Part shown: positions 49,290-59,181 of the stretch, one piece after another
How the letters are laid out: every line of letters begins with the position of its first letter
Numbering within the stretch: position 1 is the first letter of the stretch
Assembly: GCA_021613535.1 (NCBI GenBank)
Contig: CP075495.1
Coordinates: forward strand, 12,214,001-12,278,000
Source of the DNA: Adineta vaga
Lineage: Eukaryota > Rotifera
DNA: 64,000 nt
Reading direction: 5' to 3'
Translations under genes and position numbers: made by a program
The notes under the pieces: model-generated
The model's input: only the letters and a program-made list of their open reading frames with translations
Told to the model about the DNA's origin: nothing
Databases searched by the model: none

Positions 49290-50615
49290 TGATTTGAATA
49301 TAACGAACTGAAATATGAAAAAGAAAAGAAACAAAAGCACCTATTTAATATGATATTGTTTCTTATCAAGTTTCAGACGTAATTCATCATTTTCTTTTGT
49401 GTAAAGATAACAAAAAAAAGAAATGAATTACGCCGAAGAATGTGTACAGACAAAGTGTAACAAGAAAAATGATGTCTTTATCTTCTTTCTCTCGATTATG
49501 TAGACATATGGTTCATTTTCTTTCTCTCTGATTACAATGAATTGAAAAGAAGAGAACACTTGTATTTGATCCGCAAAAGAACGATACATAAGAGATTAAT
49601 TAATCGAACATATTGCAAATATAATTTATTTACTCGAATCTTTCGGAGCGATTGTTGGGGGTATTTCAAGGGTCTGGCCCTTTATTTTTTTCAGTTTGAA
49701 ATAAATGGAGAAAACAATTTTGTTTTTACTAATCACTCACAGAAAAAGAAGGATCCCTGGAAATGATGACGAGATATTTTTCAATGCTGAAATTCATGAA
49801 GAAAAACTACATATGTTATATTTGAATAAAAATACTTTCACATTTTATTAGTTCTGAAATATCATATTGCTCGATTGATGAATCAGTCATATCATACCCC
49901 TTCCTTCCTTTGATTTTTGTTGCGGCTTTACATCCATTTCTTTTTGAAATCAATTTCATTTGGTTATTTATGGATTGTTTCCTTAAAGATGTCACTCACT
50001 TACGTATAATTGAATTTCTTTCAATACAGCTGAATTGTATTGATAAAAATCAGTGGAACAAAAGATTCTCATTTTTCTTTTCCTAAACCTGAATCAACTT
50101 GAAACCGGTTTACTATTTTACAAAACTAATAACATTATCTATATGGAAGAATGTATTTGATGACAAGAAATCTCACTCTCGAGATTTGATACGAACAGTT
50201 TTTTGTCTAAATTTCACTCATACCCTTATCATCAAGACCTAGTTGGTAAAAAACATAGCTAGACCTTTCTTTTCTTATTGTAAATAAAAGTGTATTTATT
50301 CACACGCTTCTTGCTCGTCAGAAAACACATTACATAGGAAACTTGACAGAAGTAGAAATGATAGTATAACTTTTGAAAAAGAGTTGATTTAGGACAAGAA
50401 TATTGATCAGACTACTAGCGACATGTTTGACTGATTCTGATCGAAAGACATGTATAAAAATGAGCTAAATAAACAGAAATTGTGTTCATTTGTTCTACAT
50501 GTGATATTTTGTTTTATTTTATGATTCGATTTTATTCGTCAATAATGTTACTATGGTGAGGACAACTTTTATGGTGTCGATTGAGCGCTGCATATAATCA
50601 TATAACTAAGGAAAT
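49290..50615. other. Divergent intergenic region, SGPP to MORN1
   Basis: 1.3 kb between divergent genes, AT-rich. No exon, RNA gene or convincing core promoter seen. Confidence 0.4.
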
Positions 50616-52224
50616 ATGATTGGAGGTGAATTGAAAGGAGCATTTCGCGGTGAAACACGTCGAAGTTTAAGATCAGGTATAGAAGATTGAATATAAAATT
50701 CGGTAAAAAATATTACCGATCCTACTGTAAATTAAGGTTTTGGTGTTTATCAATATTCAAATCCTTTCTTTCGATATGAAGGAACATGGCACGAAGGCAA
50801 AAAGCACGGTATTTATACACAGCTTGATCTTTGTACAAAGTAATTCTATTTTATTCCATTCATAAAGGTTTTGGTAAACTACTCTTTGGGGATGGTTCCT
50901 ATTATCAAGGAGAATTTGTTGATAATGAAATAATAGGACAAGGTACTCGATATTTTGCAACATCTCGTAACACGTATACGGGCCAGTTTTATTATGGTAA
51001 CTTCCGTAGTATTAGTGTTTTAAAAAAAAATCTTCTGATTATCTTAGGTGAAATGGATGGCCAAGGACGATTGAGGTAAGATCGAATGTAGTGAGAGAAA
51101 AGAAATGACATTTTGCAGATAGATTTGATAGATTCCTTCTAGATTGACATAATAATGTTTCTATTTAGATTGGGTAATGGTGATTGTTATGAAGGAAATT
51201 TCAAATCCAATCATTTCGAAGGTGAAGGTAGTTATCTTTCACATAATAAAGAATTATATACTGGTACATGGCACCAACATCGTCGACATGGACAAGGAGA
51301 ACAAACATACGCCGATGAAACTCATTATATAGGTGACTGGATTGCAGATAAACGACATGGATTTGGAAAATTAACCAATGGTCTTGATAATACAGTTATA
51401 TATGAGGTATTTCTTTTCATCTTTTATTATAAAAATGATATAAATAATATATTGATTTATTTGCTATTAGGGTAGTTGGAGAAATGATTTAATGCATGGC
51501 GAAGGAACATATAGTATTGGTGAATCTTATACATATCGAAATGCAATGTTAGTGAATAGTTATCCTATTGGATGGCCATTTCGATTATGTATTAACAAAA
51601 ATAAATCGTCTACACTTCAACTAACAGAACAACCGTTAACAATAACTATTGATATTGTCGATTCTTCAGAAAATAGTAATCGAGTTAAAGCCGATTGTGG
51701 ACGTTTAATTCGATTACGTTGTGGTCATCGAACAAATCAACCAACAAGTGATAGTTTACCTACACCATTGTATGAATTTATATCTTCTAAAACAAAATTG
51801 ATAATATTACCCTTTTTTTTCTAGTGGTTTTCATGTAAATTTGATTCCAAGAAATACAAAATCTTCATCATTAGATGATCAGCCAACATTAGAATCAAAT
51901 GATGAATCAGAATCCGTTGAGCATTCAATGCTTACGGCTTCGGATAGTGGTCGAGCACAATTTGTAGGCATTACTGTTGATACGTTTGCAATTCGTCTTG
52001 CGAGCACATCCGAACAATCATCATCGACGAACACGAATCGTCAAAAAGGTAGTGCATTCGTTTCTTCTTATACATAAGTTCGTATTGTTTTACTTCTTGT
52101 AGATAAATCAACATCATCATTCGTATTTATCATCGATGATGTTACACATCCCGTACCATTCGATAAATCTCTTGAAGCTGTTTATATTCCTGTACAATTT
52201 TCTATGCCTAAAATTTCTCAATAA
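50616..52224 (+). CDS. MORN1: MORN1-like MORN-repeat protein
   Basis: MORN repeats are membrane- or cytoskeleton-associated beta-hairpins; MORN1 is a family tied to basal-body and flagellar structures in protists and poorly known in animals. Exon 2 begins FGVYQYSNPFFRYEGTW, the MORN1-type first repeat, then GKKHGFGKLLFGDGSYYQGEF, GQGTRYFATSRNTYTGQF, GQGRLRLGNGDCYEGNF, GEGSYLSHNKELYTGTW, GQGEQTYADETHYIGDW, GFGKLTNGLDNTVIYEGSW and GEGTYSIGESYTY: about seven repeats. A non-MORN C-terminal region of about 170 residues (INKNKSSTLQLTEQ... to SMPKISQ) resembles a beta domain seen in long MORN1 forms. About nine exons. The stop (52222-52224) is only 56 nt before the next gene's ATG. Confidence 0.9.
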
Positions 52225-52280
52225 AATCGAATTTATTTTTATAAAAGAAAATTTATAATACTTTTCTTCTAGATAGAATA

Positions 52281-52692
52281 ATGTCATTTCTTCGTAGTTC
52301 ATTTTCAATTCGAAAAAGTAAACCGCGAAAAGCTGTTTCACGTTCACCATTGAAATTACCTGCTGAAGATCTAGCACGTGAATTAGGACCGCAATATCAA
52401 ACAATTGATGCACGTATTGGAAATCAAAAAATGACGTTTGACATCGCTCAAGGAGATTGGATTACTGGTAATCTTTCTTTTGAATTTGAAATATTATTCT
52501 ATTGATTCTTTTTGTTGTTTATTTCTAGATGGAATAGTTGCTCCACGAGTTAGTTCACGTGAAATAACTAAATTAGAAAAGAAAAAACGTGAATTAGAAG
52601 ATGATAATAATCTTCTTCGAACGAAATTAGATATTTTAATTGAAATGCTTGCTGAAATTACAGCTGAACATGAACTTCGACGTGTTGTTTAA
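52281..52692 (+). CDS. CBY1: Chibby homologue, copy a
   Basis: Chibby is a small coiled-coil protein of the ciliary base (distal appendages) and a beta-catenin antagonist in vertebrates. Two exons, about 52281-52466 and 52529-52692. The N-terminal SFSIRKSKPRKAVSRSPLKL matches the phospho-regulated basic motif, followed by ELGPQYQTIDARIGNQKMTF and GDWIT, the family's beta-rich middle. The C-terminal leucine zipper is DNNLLRTKLDILIEMLAEITAEHELRRV (given only in part: LLRTKLDILIEML). The ATG lies 8 nt after a pyrimidine-rich TTCTTCTAG acceptor, with only 56 nt separating it from the MORN1 stop, which fits polycistronic transcription with trans-splicing. Confidence 0.92.
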
Positions 52693-53453
52693 TTATTGAT
52701 CATAGAACAATATCTTTGTTTTTATTGTATTTTAATTACTTATCATACATTAGATCTGATAGATAAAGATTTCTCACATATTAATAAATATACATCTTAT
52801 ATTTACAGTAATACATCATCAAAAGAAAAGAAAACATTTAAAATATTGTTCATTCCTGTAACAAAAAAGTTTTCACTGTCTTTTCTCTCAATTTATCCAT
52901 CAAATAACTTGATTATGAAATCAAATAGTAACATATTATACTTCACTTATCCATATAGACATAAATGTATAGAATAAATATTATCACGACACTCAGCACT
53001 GTGCAATTGTACATCTCATTGAATGTATATCTATCAAACATACTTGTATTCAAGCAAGAAAAAAGAAAATAGACAATTTGCTTGGAAAGTATAGTTCTAC
53101 TGAGATTTGTCAAGAAATGAAAACGAAAGAATCTAGCATATAAAATCTATTTGTACTGATTTATAAGTTCATGTGAGACACATTTTCACTTACATAAATA
53201 TTTCTTATCTTTTAAATTTATCTTTTTATGTTTGCCATGTATTTAATTCTTTTCTTCATCTTCACATGATAAGTTCCTATTCGATTATATCATAGTTAAT
53301 GATACAAATAATGAATAAAAAAAAAAGAATCAGTAATTACTGATCGCATTTTTGAATAATAATGTTGAATTATGTACATGAACTTACTTGTTCTTATTTG
53401 CGTTTTGTAAAACAGAATATAGGTACAACATTGTTCTGTATTTCAGAAAGAAT
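52693..53453. other. Spacer between the two Chibby genes
   Basis: 760 nt of AT-rich sequence with no exon. A TTTCAG acceptor at 53445-53446 sits 7 nt before the second Chibby ATG. Confidence 0.4.
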
Positions 53454-53896
53454 ATGTCACAACAGAAGCCATTGATGGGTAAAAAAAACTCATTTCAATT
53501 TCGCAGAACCAAACCAAGAAAAGCACAATCACGTTCACCATTTAAATTTAATGCTGATCAATTTAATCGTGAACTTGGTTCTAAATATGAAACCGTCGAT
53601 GTTCGTATTGGTAATCTACGTCTGAAACTTGATTTAACAAAAGGCATCTGGATGCCAGGTAAGATCTAATTAATTCATTTCTTATCATAACAGTTTCTTT
53701 TGCTTTTGTAGAAGCAGTAGAAGTAAATGAATCCGAATCCAGTCTGCTTGATGACGATGATGAATTGTATAGAAAAAAGAATAAATTAGAAGCAGAGAAT
53801 AGTTTGTTGAGCATTAAACTAGATATGTTACTTGAAATGCTTGTTCAAGTCATAGCTGAAGAAAATTTGGACGACGAAAGCAGTGCGACAAAATAA
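53454..53896 (+). CDS. CBY: Chibby homologue, copy b
   Basis: A diverged tandem paralogue of the preceding gene. Two exons, about 53454-53660 and about 53712-53896; the intron falls at the same protein position (after the W(I/M)xx motif) as in copy a, showing common descent. Shared features: FRRTKPRKAQSRSPFKF, RELGSKYETVDVRIGNLRLK, KGIWMP and the zipper SLLSIKLDMLLEMLVQV. It differs by an N-terminal MSQQKPLMGKK extension and an acidic insert (SLLDDDDELY) ahead of the zipper, and has a shorter tail, EENLDDESSATK. Its role may have diverged. Confidence 0.9.
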
Positions 53897-54411
53897 ATGG
53901 TGCTAACTATGTTCTTTTAATTTCATATTGTAAGTTTCTTTTTTCAATCTATACATGAATCAATAGATAAAAAATCAAAGATATTTTGACCATTATTCTA
54001 TTCGCACGTATCCATTCATTTTAGTTACAAATTATGATTTTCAAATTTCATAGTAGACAAAAGCCATATCTAACATAGAGACTTGTTTGAATTTGATAAA
54101 GTTGTACAATATGTTTTGCATGAAACTAGATAAATAAATACAATTATGTTTTCTTATTCTAATTAGTAGACTTTTGTTACTATAATGATATATATATAAT
54201 CGAAAATATATTATTTTCTTAATCAGAATTACATTTGTTGATAATAGAAAACATTTCCATAAATCAAGGACTTCTCTCGAAATGTATGTCATGTTTCTTC
54301 AACATAAAAGCAAGCGATGATATAAAAGACAGGTTTGTTTTTTAATAAAAATCAACTGAAAACTCGTTTAGATTGTAAAACTTTGAAGAAAGAAACGTTC
54401 TGTGAAATAAA
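53897..54411. other. Convergent 3' flank, Chibby b to DUF427 gene
   Basis: 515 nt, AT-rich, including a short (TA)n run near 54188-54198. No exon seen. Confidence 0.4.
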
Positions 54412-54966
54412 CTACCAACCCATTGTCCCAGGTTCACCTTTAAAAGGTCCAACAATATCTTTTGTTATCCATCCACCATAAAACTGTCCTGGTTGTGGAG
54501 TTACACGTTCTCCATCGACTCGGCATTCATCCATTTTATTAGCATAAATAGCAACATGATCTTTGATTCTCGAAAAATACGGTTCTGTTGGTTTTGCATA
54601 AAACCAAGCTGCATTTTCTGCTGTTTTACCGTTGACTTCTATGGTATAATAATTAGCCGTTCCTTTCCATTCACAATACGATGATTTTTCTTTTGAATTT
54701 AATTTAAAATATTCGTCGAGACGAACATCTTCTGGTGGGATATAATAAGTAGGCGGATGACTTGTTTCTAAAAGACGTTTTGCTCGTCGAGTATCAACAA
54801 TTTTGACGCCATTAAATATCACTTCAATATGTTTTGAAGTATCTTCAAGACGAGGTGGTCGAGGATAATCCCAAACAGATTCTTGTCCAGGACCTGGCGG
54901 AATACGTTGAGGTTTAAAACTAGCCATTCTTTGTTGTTTAAAAAGAATTCTCCATAATGAACGCAT
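54412..54966 (-). CDS. DUF427-family protein, intronless, candidate horizontal acquisition
   Basis: A complete 184-residue open frame without introns. Recognisable DUF427 marks: QESVWDYPRPPRLE, ETSHPPTYYIPPEDV, SYCEWKGTANYY, AAWFYAKPTEPY, DHVAIYANKMDECRVDGE and the terminal GGWITKDIVGPFKGEPGTMGW (in pieces). This long form, ending in the GGWIT..IVGPFKG motif, is from my knowledge commonest in bacteria and fungi; biochemical function is unknown. The first ATG gives an Arg-rich presequence-like MRSLWRILFKQQRM; a second in-frame Met (MASFKPQRI) at about 54927 is an alternative start. An AG acceptor-like site is 14 nt upstream. Codon composition looks like its neighbours. Confidence 0.88.
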   Translation of the reverse strand: MRSLWRILFKQQRMASFKPQRIPPGPGQESVWDYPRPPRLEDTSKHIEVIFNGVKIVDTRRAKRLLETSHPPTYYIPPEDVRLDEYFKLNSKEKSSYCEWKGTANYYTIEVNGKTAENAAWFYAKPTEPYFSRIKDHVAIYANKMDECRVDGERVTPQPGQFYGGWITKDIVGPFKGEPGTMGW

Positions 54967-55203
54967 TAAATTAGAAACATCTAAGATAAAATAAATTGAT
55001 TATGTCTATTCATACTTAGTTTGAATAATTTCTCTTCTATCAAATCAATCAAGAACAGTTGCGGCCACATTTCATCATTAAATGAAATGAAAAACATATG
55101 AGGAACTGATGAAATATAAAAATAACAACAATTTTTTCATTCTCGTTTTTCTTTCATTTATTTCCTACTATAATAGTAATAATACAATAGAAAAAGCAAA
55201 CTA

Positions 55204-55533
55204 TTACGGAGGTGGAGCTTTAGCAATACATAATGGTTTCAATTTCGTCAATATATCTAATGTTGTTAATTTCGATGCTTTAAAAATAGCTTTTGATGCA
55301 TCAGCAAATTCAACAGTAATAATAGGTTCCGACAGATCCGATTTAATTGTTGGTTTAACAAACATTTTCGGATAATGTTTTGCAACAGAATCATCTGTTA
55401 TAATATGTAGAAAATCTCTTGTTGGTCGTGAATCTAATCGCCATGGATCAAATGATACCAATACAGTACGAATAGCATGTAGATCAAATGTTGGGAGAAG
55501 ATTTCTAATCTCTCTTGACAACCAATTTGTCAT
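55204..55533 (-). CDS. MRPL53: Mitochondrial ribosomal protein mL53 (MRPL53)
   Basis: A component of the mitochondrial large ribosomal subunit. One exon of 110 codons including the stop TAA at 55204-55206. Family-like pattern: TVLVSFDPW...SRPTRDFLHII (FxPF...TRxFLxxV), then SDLSEPIITVEFADASKAIF (SEPxxxVxFxDGxxxxx) and LTTLDILTKL at the C-terminus. The ATG at 55531-55533 (MTNWLSREIRNLL) is 16 nt downstream of a TTTTTTTAG acceptor, so the open frame continuing upstream is probably an intron or outron. Sequence similarity is moderate but spacing and length match the family. Confidence 0.75.
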   Translation of the reverse strand: MTNWLSREIRNLLPTFDLHAIRTVLVSFDPWRLDSRPTRDFLHIITDDSVAKHYPKMFVKPTIKSDLSEPIITVEFADASKAIFKASKLTTLDILTKLKPLCIAKAPPP

Positions 55534-55651
55534 CGTTGTTTCAAGATCTCTAAAAAAATATTGTATTAAGTGTATTAAGTTACTGAATAGAATAGAATCC
55601 AATAAAACTAAGAAATAAACAAGAGATAAACAACCAATGATATGATGAATG

Positions 55652-55666
55652 CCAATGGTGACGTCA
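55652..55666. promoter_or_regulatory. CCAAT box adjacent to CRE palindrome
   Basis: CCAAT (55652-55656) followed closely by TGACGTCA (55659-55666), about 130 nt upstream of the MRPL53 ATG on the minus strand. NF-Y plus CREB/ATF pairing is common in housekeeping and mitochondrial gene promoters; use here is inferred. Confidence 0.45.
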
Positions 55667-57033
55667 GGGATGACGCTACCAGACGGAAAAAGATTTGTGA
55701 TAGTCATATATCTATAATTGAGAATTCTTTTTTTTTAACGGTTGTTCTTGTGTATTGATCGTATAATCCAGGCATAGAAAAAAAGTACCAGATGAGATGA
55801 CAGCGAAATTAGAGTGTTAATATTTATGAAGGAATTTGTGTTACTAATCAATATGTTCTAATCTATCTTGCAATATCAAAGTGTTTCTTAACCTTGCAAA
55901 CGTCTTATATTGTGTAAGCTCTATCAAGCAATTAAGGATTGATCAAATTTAAACGTTGATTGATCTTATGAATATATATTTCATTTAATTCGTATTTCAA
56001 AACGATATTTCTCATTGTATTATGTATTTAAGTGCACTTCATTTTTTTTTTCTTTGTATTCAAACTTCATTAATGTATTTATATGCATTTATGATAGACA
56101 GATTTGTAAGTTTTAACCATATAAGCACATCCATTTCTTTCGACATCTATACCACGATCATACGCAGTACGTCGTAGTTTGTCCTTCCATCCTATATGCA
56201 CGAGAAAACGAACGAGCCGAAAGGCAACATGGCCCATTATCTTTGCAGCACTACTGCCTTCATCATATCACATCTGTTTCCCTTCGCGTACTCGACTGCG
56301 GCGCCGGCAAAAATTCTCTCGTTTCACATACACATCCTTTTTCTTCGTCTTTCTTGTCATGTTGATGTAGCACACACACAAAAAATAAGTCGAAGCTTTG
56401 CATTTTTTTTCCTCTTTCTCCTCGTGTATGACTAGTAAGTAAATTCTCCCCCAGCTAGGCAGATTCTGTATGCACATCGCTTCGTCAAAAACTTTCCATC
56501 ATCGTTTGTATGCAAAAAAGTCCTGTACGCCATCCAATGCATATAAAACTGTCAGCTAAATAGAATGTACGAGAATCAATAAAATACATTTGTAGATAAA
56601 TATAACTTTTGATCGTAAAATTTCACATAATCGTGTGAGATTAAATAGAGTTTTATAAAAAAAAGAAAGAAGGTTTCTCATCATGATATACACATACATA
56701 CTTATGTATATAGTGCAGACTGAAAGTGCATACATTCTTCTCTTATTTTCATTCTTTACTTCTCTCCGTCGCTTTTTTTTCTTCTTTTCTATCTTTTTCT
56801 CTCGGCAGCTTAATGAACGTATATATAGAAAAGAAAGAGAGAAATAAATAGCGTCGTTATTCAGATTCTAGCTTGCCCGATTACTTGACATTCTCCGTTT
56901 TTTTTTCTTTTTCTCTTCTACTCGCTTTCGCGTTTGCGAGTGAATAATAGATAGAAGTGGAGCAACGTCGACGATGACGATGATAGCTGCAGGCTTGAAA
57001 TACTATATCTTCTACGTCTTCGTCGTCGCTGTC

Positions 57034-57110
57034 GAAGAAAAAGAGAGCGAGAGCGAGAGAGAACGAGAGAAAGAGCGAATGAGAGAGAAGGAGAAAATGG
57101 AGAAAAAAAC
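57034..57110. repeat. GA/GAGCGA-rich purine block
   Basis: Imperfect purine repeat with interspersed CG dinucleotides. It yields false Glu/Arg-rich frames on the plus strand and Ser/Leu-rich frames on the minus strand. Confidence 0.7.
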
Positions 57111-57190
57111 CGACGAGAATGCGAGTGCGTGCGTGTGCATACAACTTACACGCACAGGATAGACAAGAAGAAAAGAGAAAAGGGGGCTGT

Positions 57191-57208
57191 TGCTCGCTCG
57201 CTCGCTCG
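57191..57208. repeat. (GCTC)n short tandem repeat
   Basis: Four consecutive GCTC units in a CpG-richer patch that stands out from the AT-rich surroundings. Confidence 0.75.
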
Positions 57209-57840
57209 TCTATCCTGCGCGATTCATTTTTGTGAGCAAGCGCGCAAGCACAAATGGGCATGTATGTATCACGATGGGATGCGGGACGTAATATGGAAGA
57301 GAAAGGTGGGGAGGGACGAGAAGGGGGGGAAAGAGAAGAGCGAGAGAAGTAAAAAACATAGAGAGCGAGCGCGTAAGCGAACAAACGATCGTGTCATTTG
57401 GAGTCTCCTATCTACTGTTGCTGTTGATCACTGACAGTACACAGTATTGGTCTAGTAAAGAAAAAAAACATACCACCAAAAAAAACATACTTAAATCTTT
57501 TCAAATTAACTTAAATAAATATTATATATTTACAAGAAATTTCTTTTTTGAGAATAATTTCGATTTTTTTTCTCATTTGGTTAGTGTTATATACATATAT
57601 GTATTTATCGAGAATAAAATCACACAGCAAATATAGTCAGTTATATAGACGACATTAGAGAACAATATACAGTCGTCACTACTCCAATCTTTTGTGTATT
57701 ATGCATACACACACAGCATCTATTAATGACTCTATGTGTGCCTCAAGACTCGTTCTCGCTTTCTTTCGTATGCTCTTCACATCTAATAACATACCAGCTA
57801 TCGACAGGAGGTACACAGCAACACATAAAAAAAAGAAGAA

Positions 57841-57890
57841 TAAGACGAAGAAGAAAAAGAAAAAGAAGAAGAAGACGAAGAAGAAGAAAA
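57841..57890. repeat. GAA/AAG-rich microsatellite
   Basis: Purine-only imperfect (GAA)n stretch coding for Lys/Arg runs in all plus frames; not a gene. Confidence 0.75.
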
Positions 57891-58619
57891 GAGCTGTTGT
57901 TATTGTTATTGACTGGTTTTTCGATTTTTATTATTGTTTTTGTTCATAAGAATGAGTAAGAAATCATATGAGAATAGTTAAGTACTAGAAACAAGAAAGA
58001 ATACGTTGATTTTCATTTTACTATTAAATACATCTATCTATTTATATATATAATACGTTCTTTATCTTATTTGTCCATATTCTAGTTTTTAGATAATTAT
58101 ATTCAAATATTTCTAATGAAATTATTTTTACACAATGAATACCTATTTAAAGCAATTAAGTGTACTTTTTTTTAAACTAGACATCATCTTGTCATGCAAT
58201 GTCTTTTAATTAGATCGTTCTTCGAATAATTTTTTTTTTCTTGATCAGTTGCGTACGTTCTTTTTACATTTTATTATTATTATTATTTCATTCTATTTAT
58301 TTATTGCATAATCATATGAAAATAGTCGTCGGGTGTCGACGTAATGACCTTGCAAGATGTCATAGATAGTCGACAAATGAAAAAAAATTCGAATAGTAGT
58401 AGTAATTGTTGTTTTCGTAAGTTTCTTTGCTTTATGCTTCTTCCTACGTTTCTACATTGTTAAGAAATGATTATCATTCTTTGCCGTTTATGCGTCGTCG
58501 TAGTAGTAAAAAGAAGAGAAGAAAAAAAAGAAACAAACCTGAATAATGACGTGGCATATGATAATACAAAAGAACGAAAAAGAACGACTATACGTTCTTT
58601 TTTCCTACCAGTTGCCCAC

Positions 58620-58627
58620 TATAAAAA
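58620..58627 (+). promoter_or_regulatory. TATA-box candidate
   Basis: TATAAAAA followed by a locally GC-richer CCCTGCGCACAG, about 560 nt upstream of the EPC ATG. A good core-promoter match, but AT-rich DNA gives such matches often. Confidence 0.35.
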
Positions 58628-59181
58628 CCCTGCGCACAGATTGTCTTTTCCTCTTTTTTTTCGATCGATCGTACTCATCTGACCTTTTTTTCGTTTTCTT
58701 TTTCTCTCTTTTTAGATAAAAATCACAAATTAACCGTATACTTCGATTTTTTTCGTCATAAATGATATCCTTGAAAGATATGAATATCAAATAGATATAT
58801 TTTTGTACTTATTCTCTTTTTCCCATCTTATTCGATTATTAACATGTTCTACGACAAAAACAAAACAAAAGAAACAGAAAAAAAAAAGAAAAGAAAAATT
58901 CATTTTAACACGTGATCTTATCATCATTTAAGCGCGTGTATATATTTCTGCGTGTGTGTATTTATAAATAGATAGAACGAAGGAACTAACTGATGTCTGA
59001 CGAGATCATTTATATATATGTATATACATATATATATAAATTCATGATGAGAATATAACTTATAGTCGTGTGTATTTCAATTGTCTTTTTTTTCCTAGTT
59101 TATATTCATTCAAAAAAACGAAAAACAAGCGCAATTTTATTAAAAAATATATCAAACCATAATATTTATGTTCTAGATTCG

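Larger units (their letters stand above)
55534..59181. other. 3.6-kb gene-free region upstream of Enhancer of polycomb
   Basis: Long divergent spacer. It holds CCAAT and CRE-type elements (55652-55666), a GC-richer patch (about 56160-56310), a purine-rich low-complexity block (57034-57110), (GCTC)n (57191-57208), a GAA-rich run (57841-57890) and a TATAAAAA at 58620. The acceptor TTCTAG at 59171-59176 lies 5 nt before the EPC start codon, so a 5'-UTR exon near 57.4 kb or a trans-splice leader is likely. No coding exon supported. Confidence 0.5.

Noticed and set aside
49290-49340. N-terminal hydrophobic extension of SGPP (MLLFLFFFIFQF)
   Set aside because: It reads through a TATTTCAG acceptor; the Phe-rich peptide is translated polypyrimidine tract.
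49640-49700. Locally GC-rich stretch considered as a tRNA or structured RNA
   Set aside because: No T-loop GTTCRANNC, anticodon arm or acceptor pairing could be made.
55534-55707. Upstream extension of mL53 beginning MTITNLFPSG
   Set aside because: The frame crosses a T-rich tract ending in AG right before the mL53 ATG; the hydrophobic peptide looks like intron or outron, though an upstream exon cannot be excluded.
56881-57434. Long overlapping open frames on both strands (Ser/Leu-rich and Arg/Glu-rich)
   Set aside because: They arise from purine/pyrimidine low-complexity repeats; no frame shows protein-like composition.
57692-57959. Lys/Arg-run open frames
   Set aside because: Caused by a GAA-rich microsatellite.
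58990-59045. TATATATG/CATATATA inverted repeats as hairpin or regulatory palindrome
   Set aside because: Simple AT dinucleotide sequence pairs with itself trivially.
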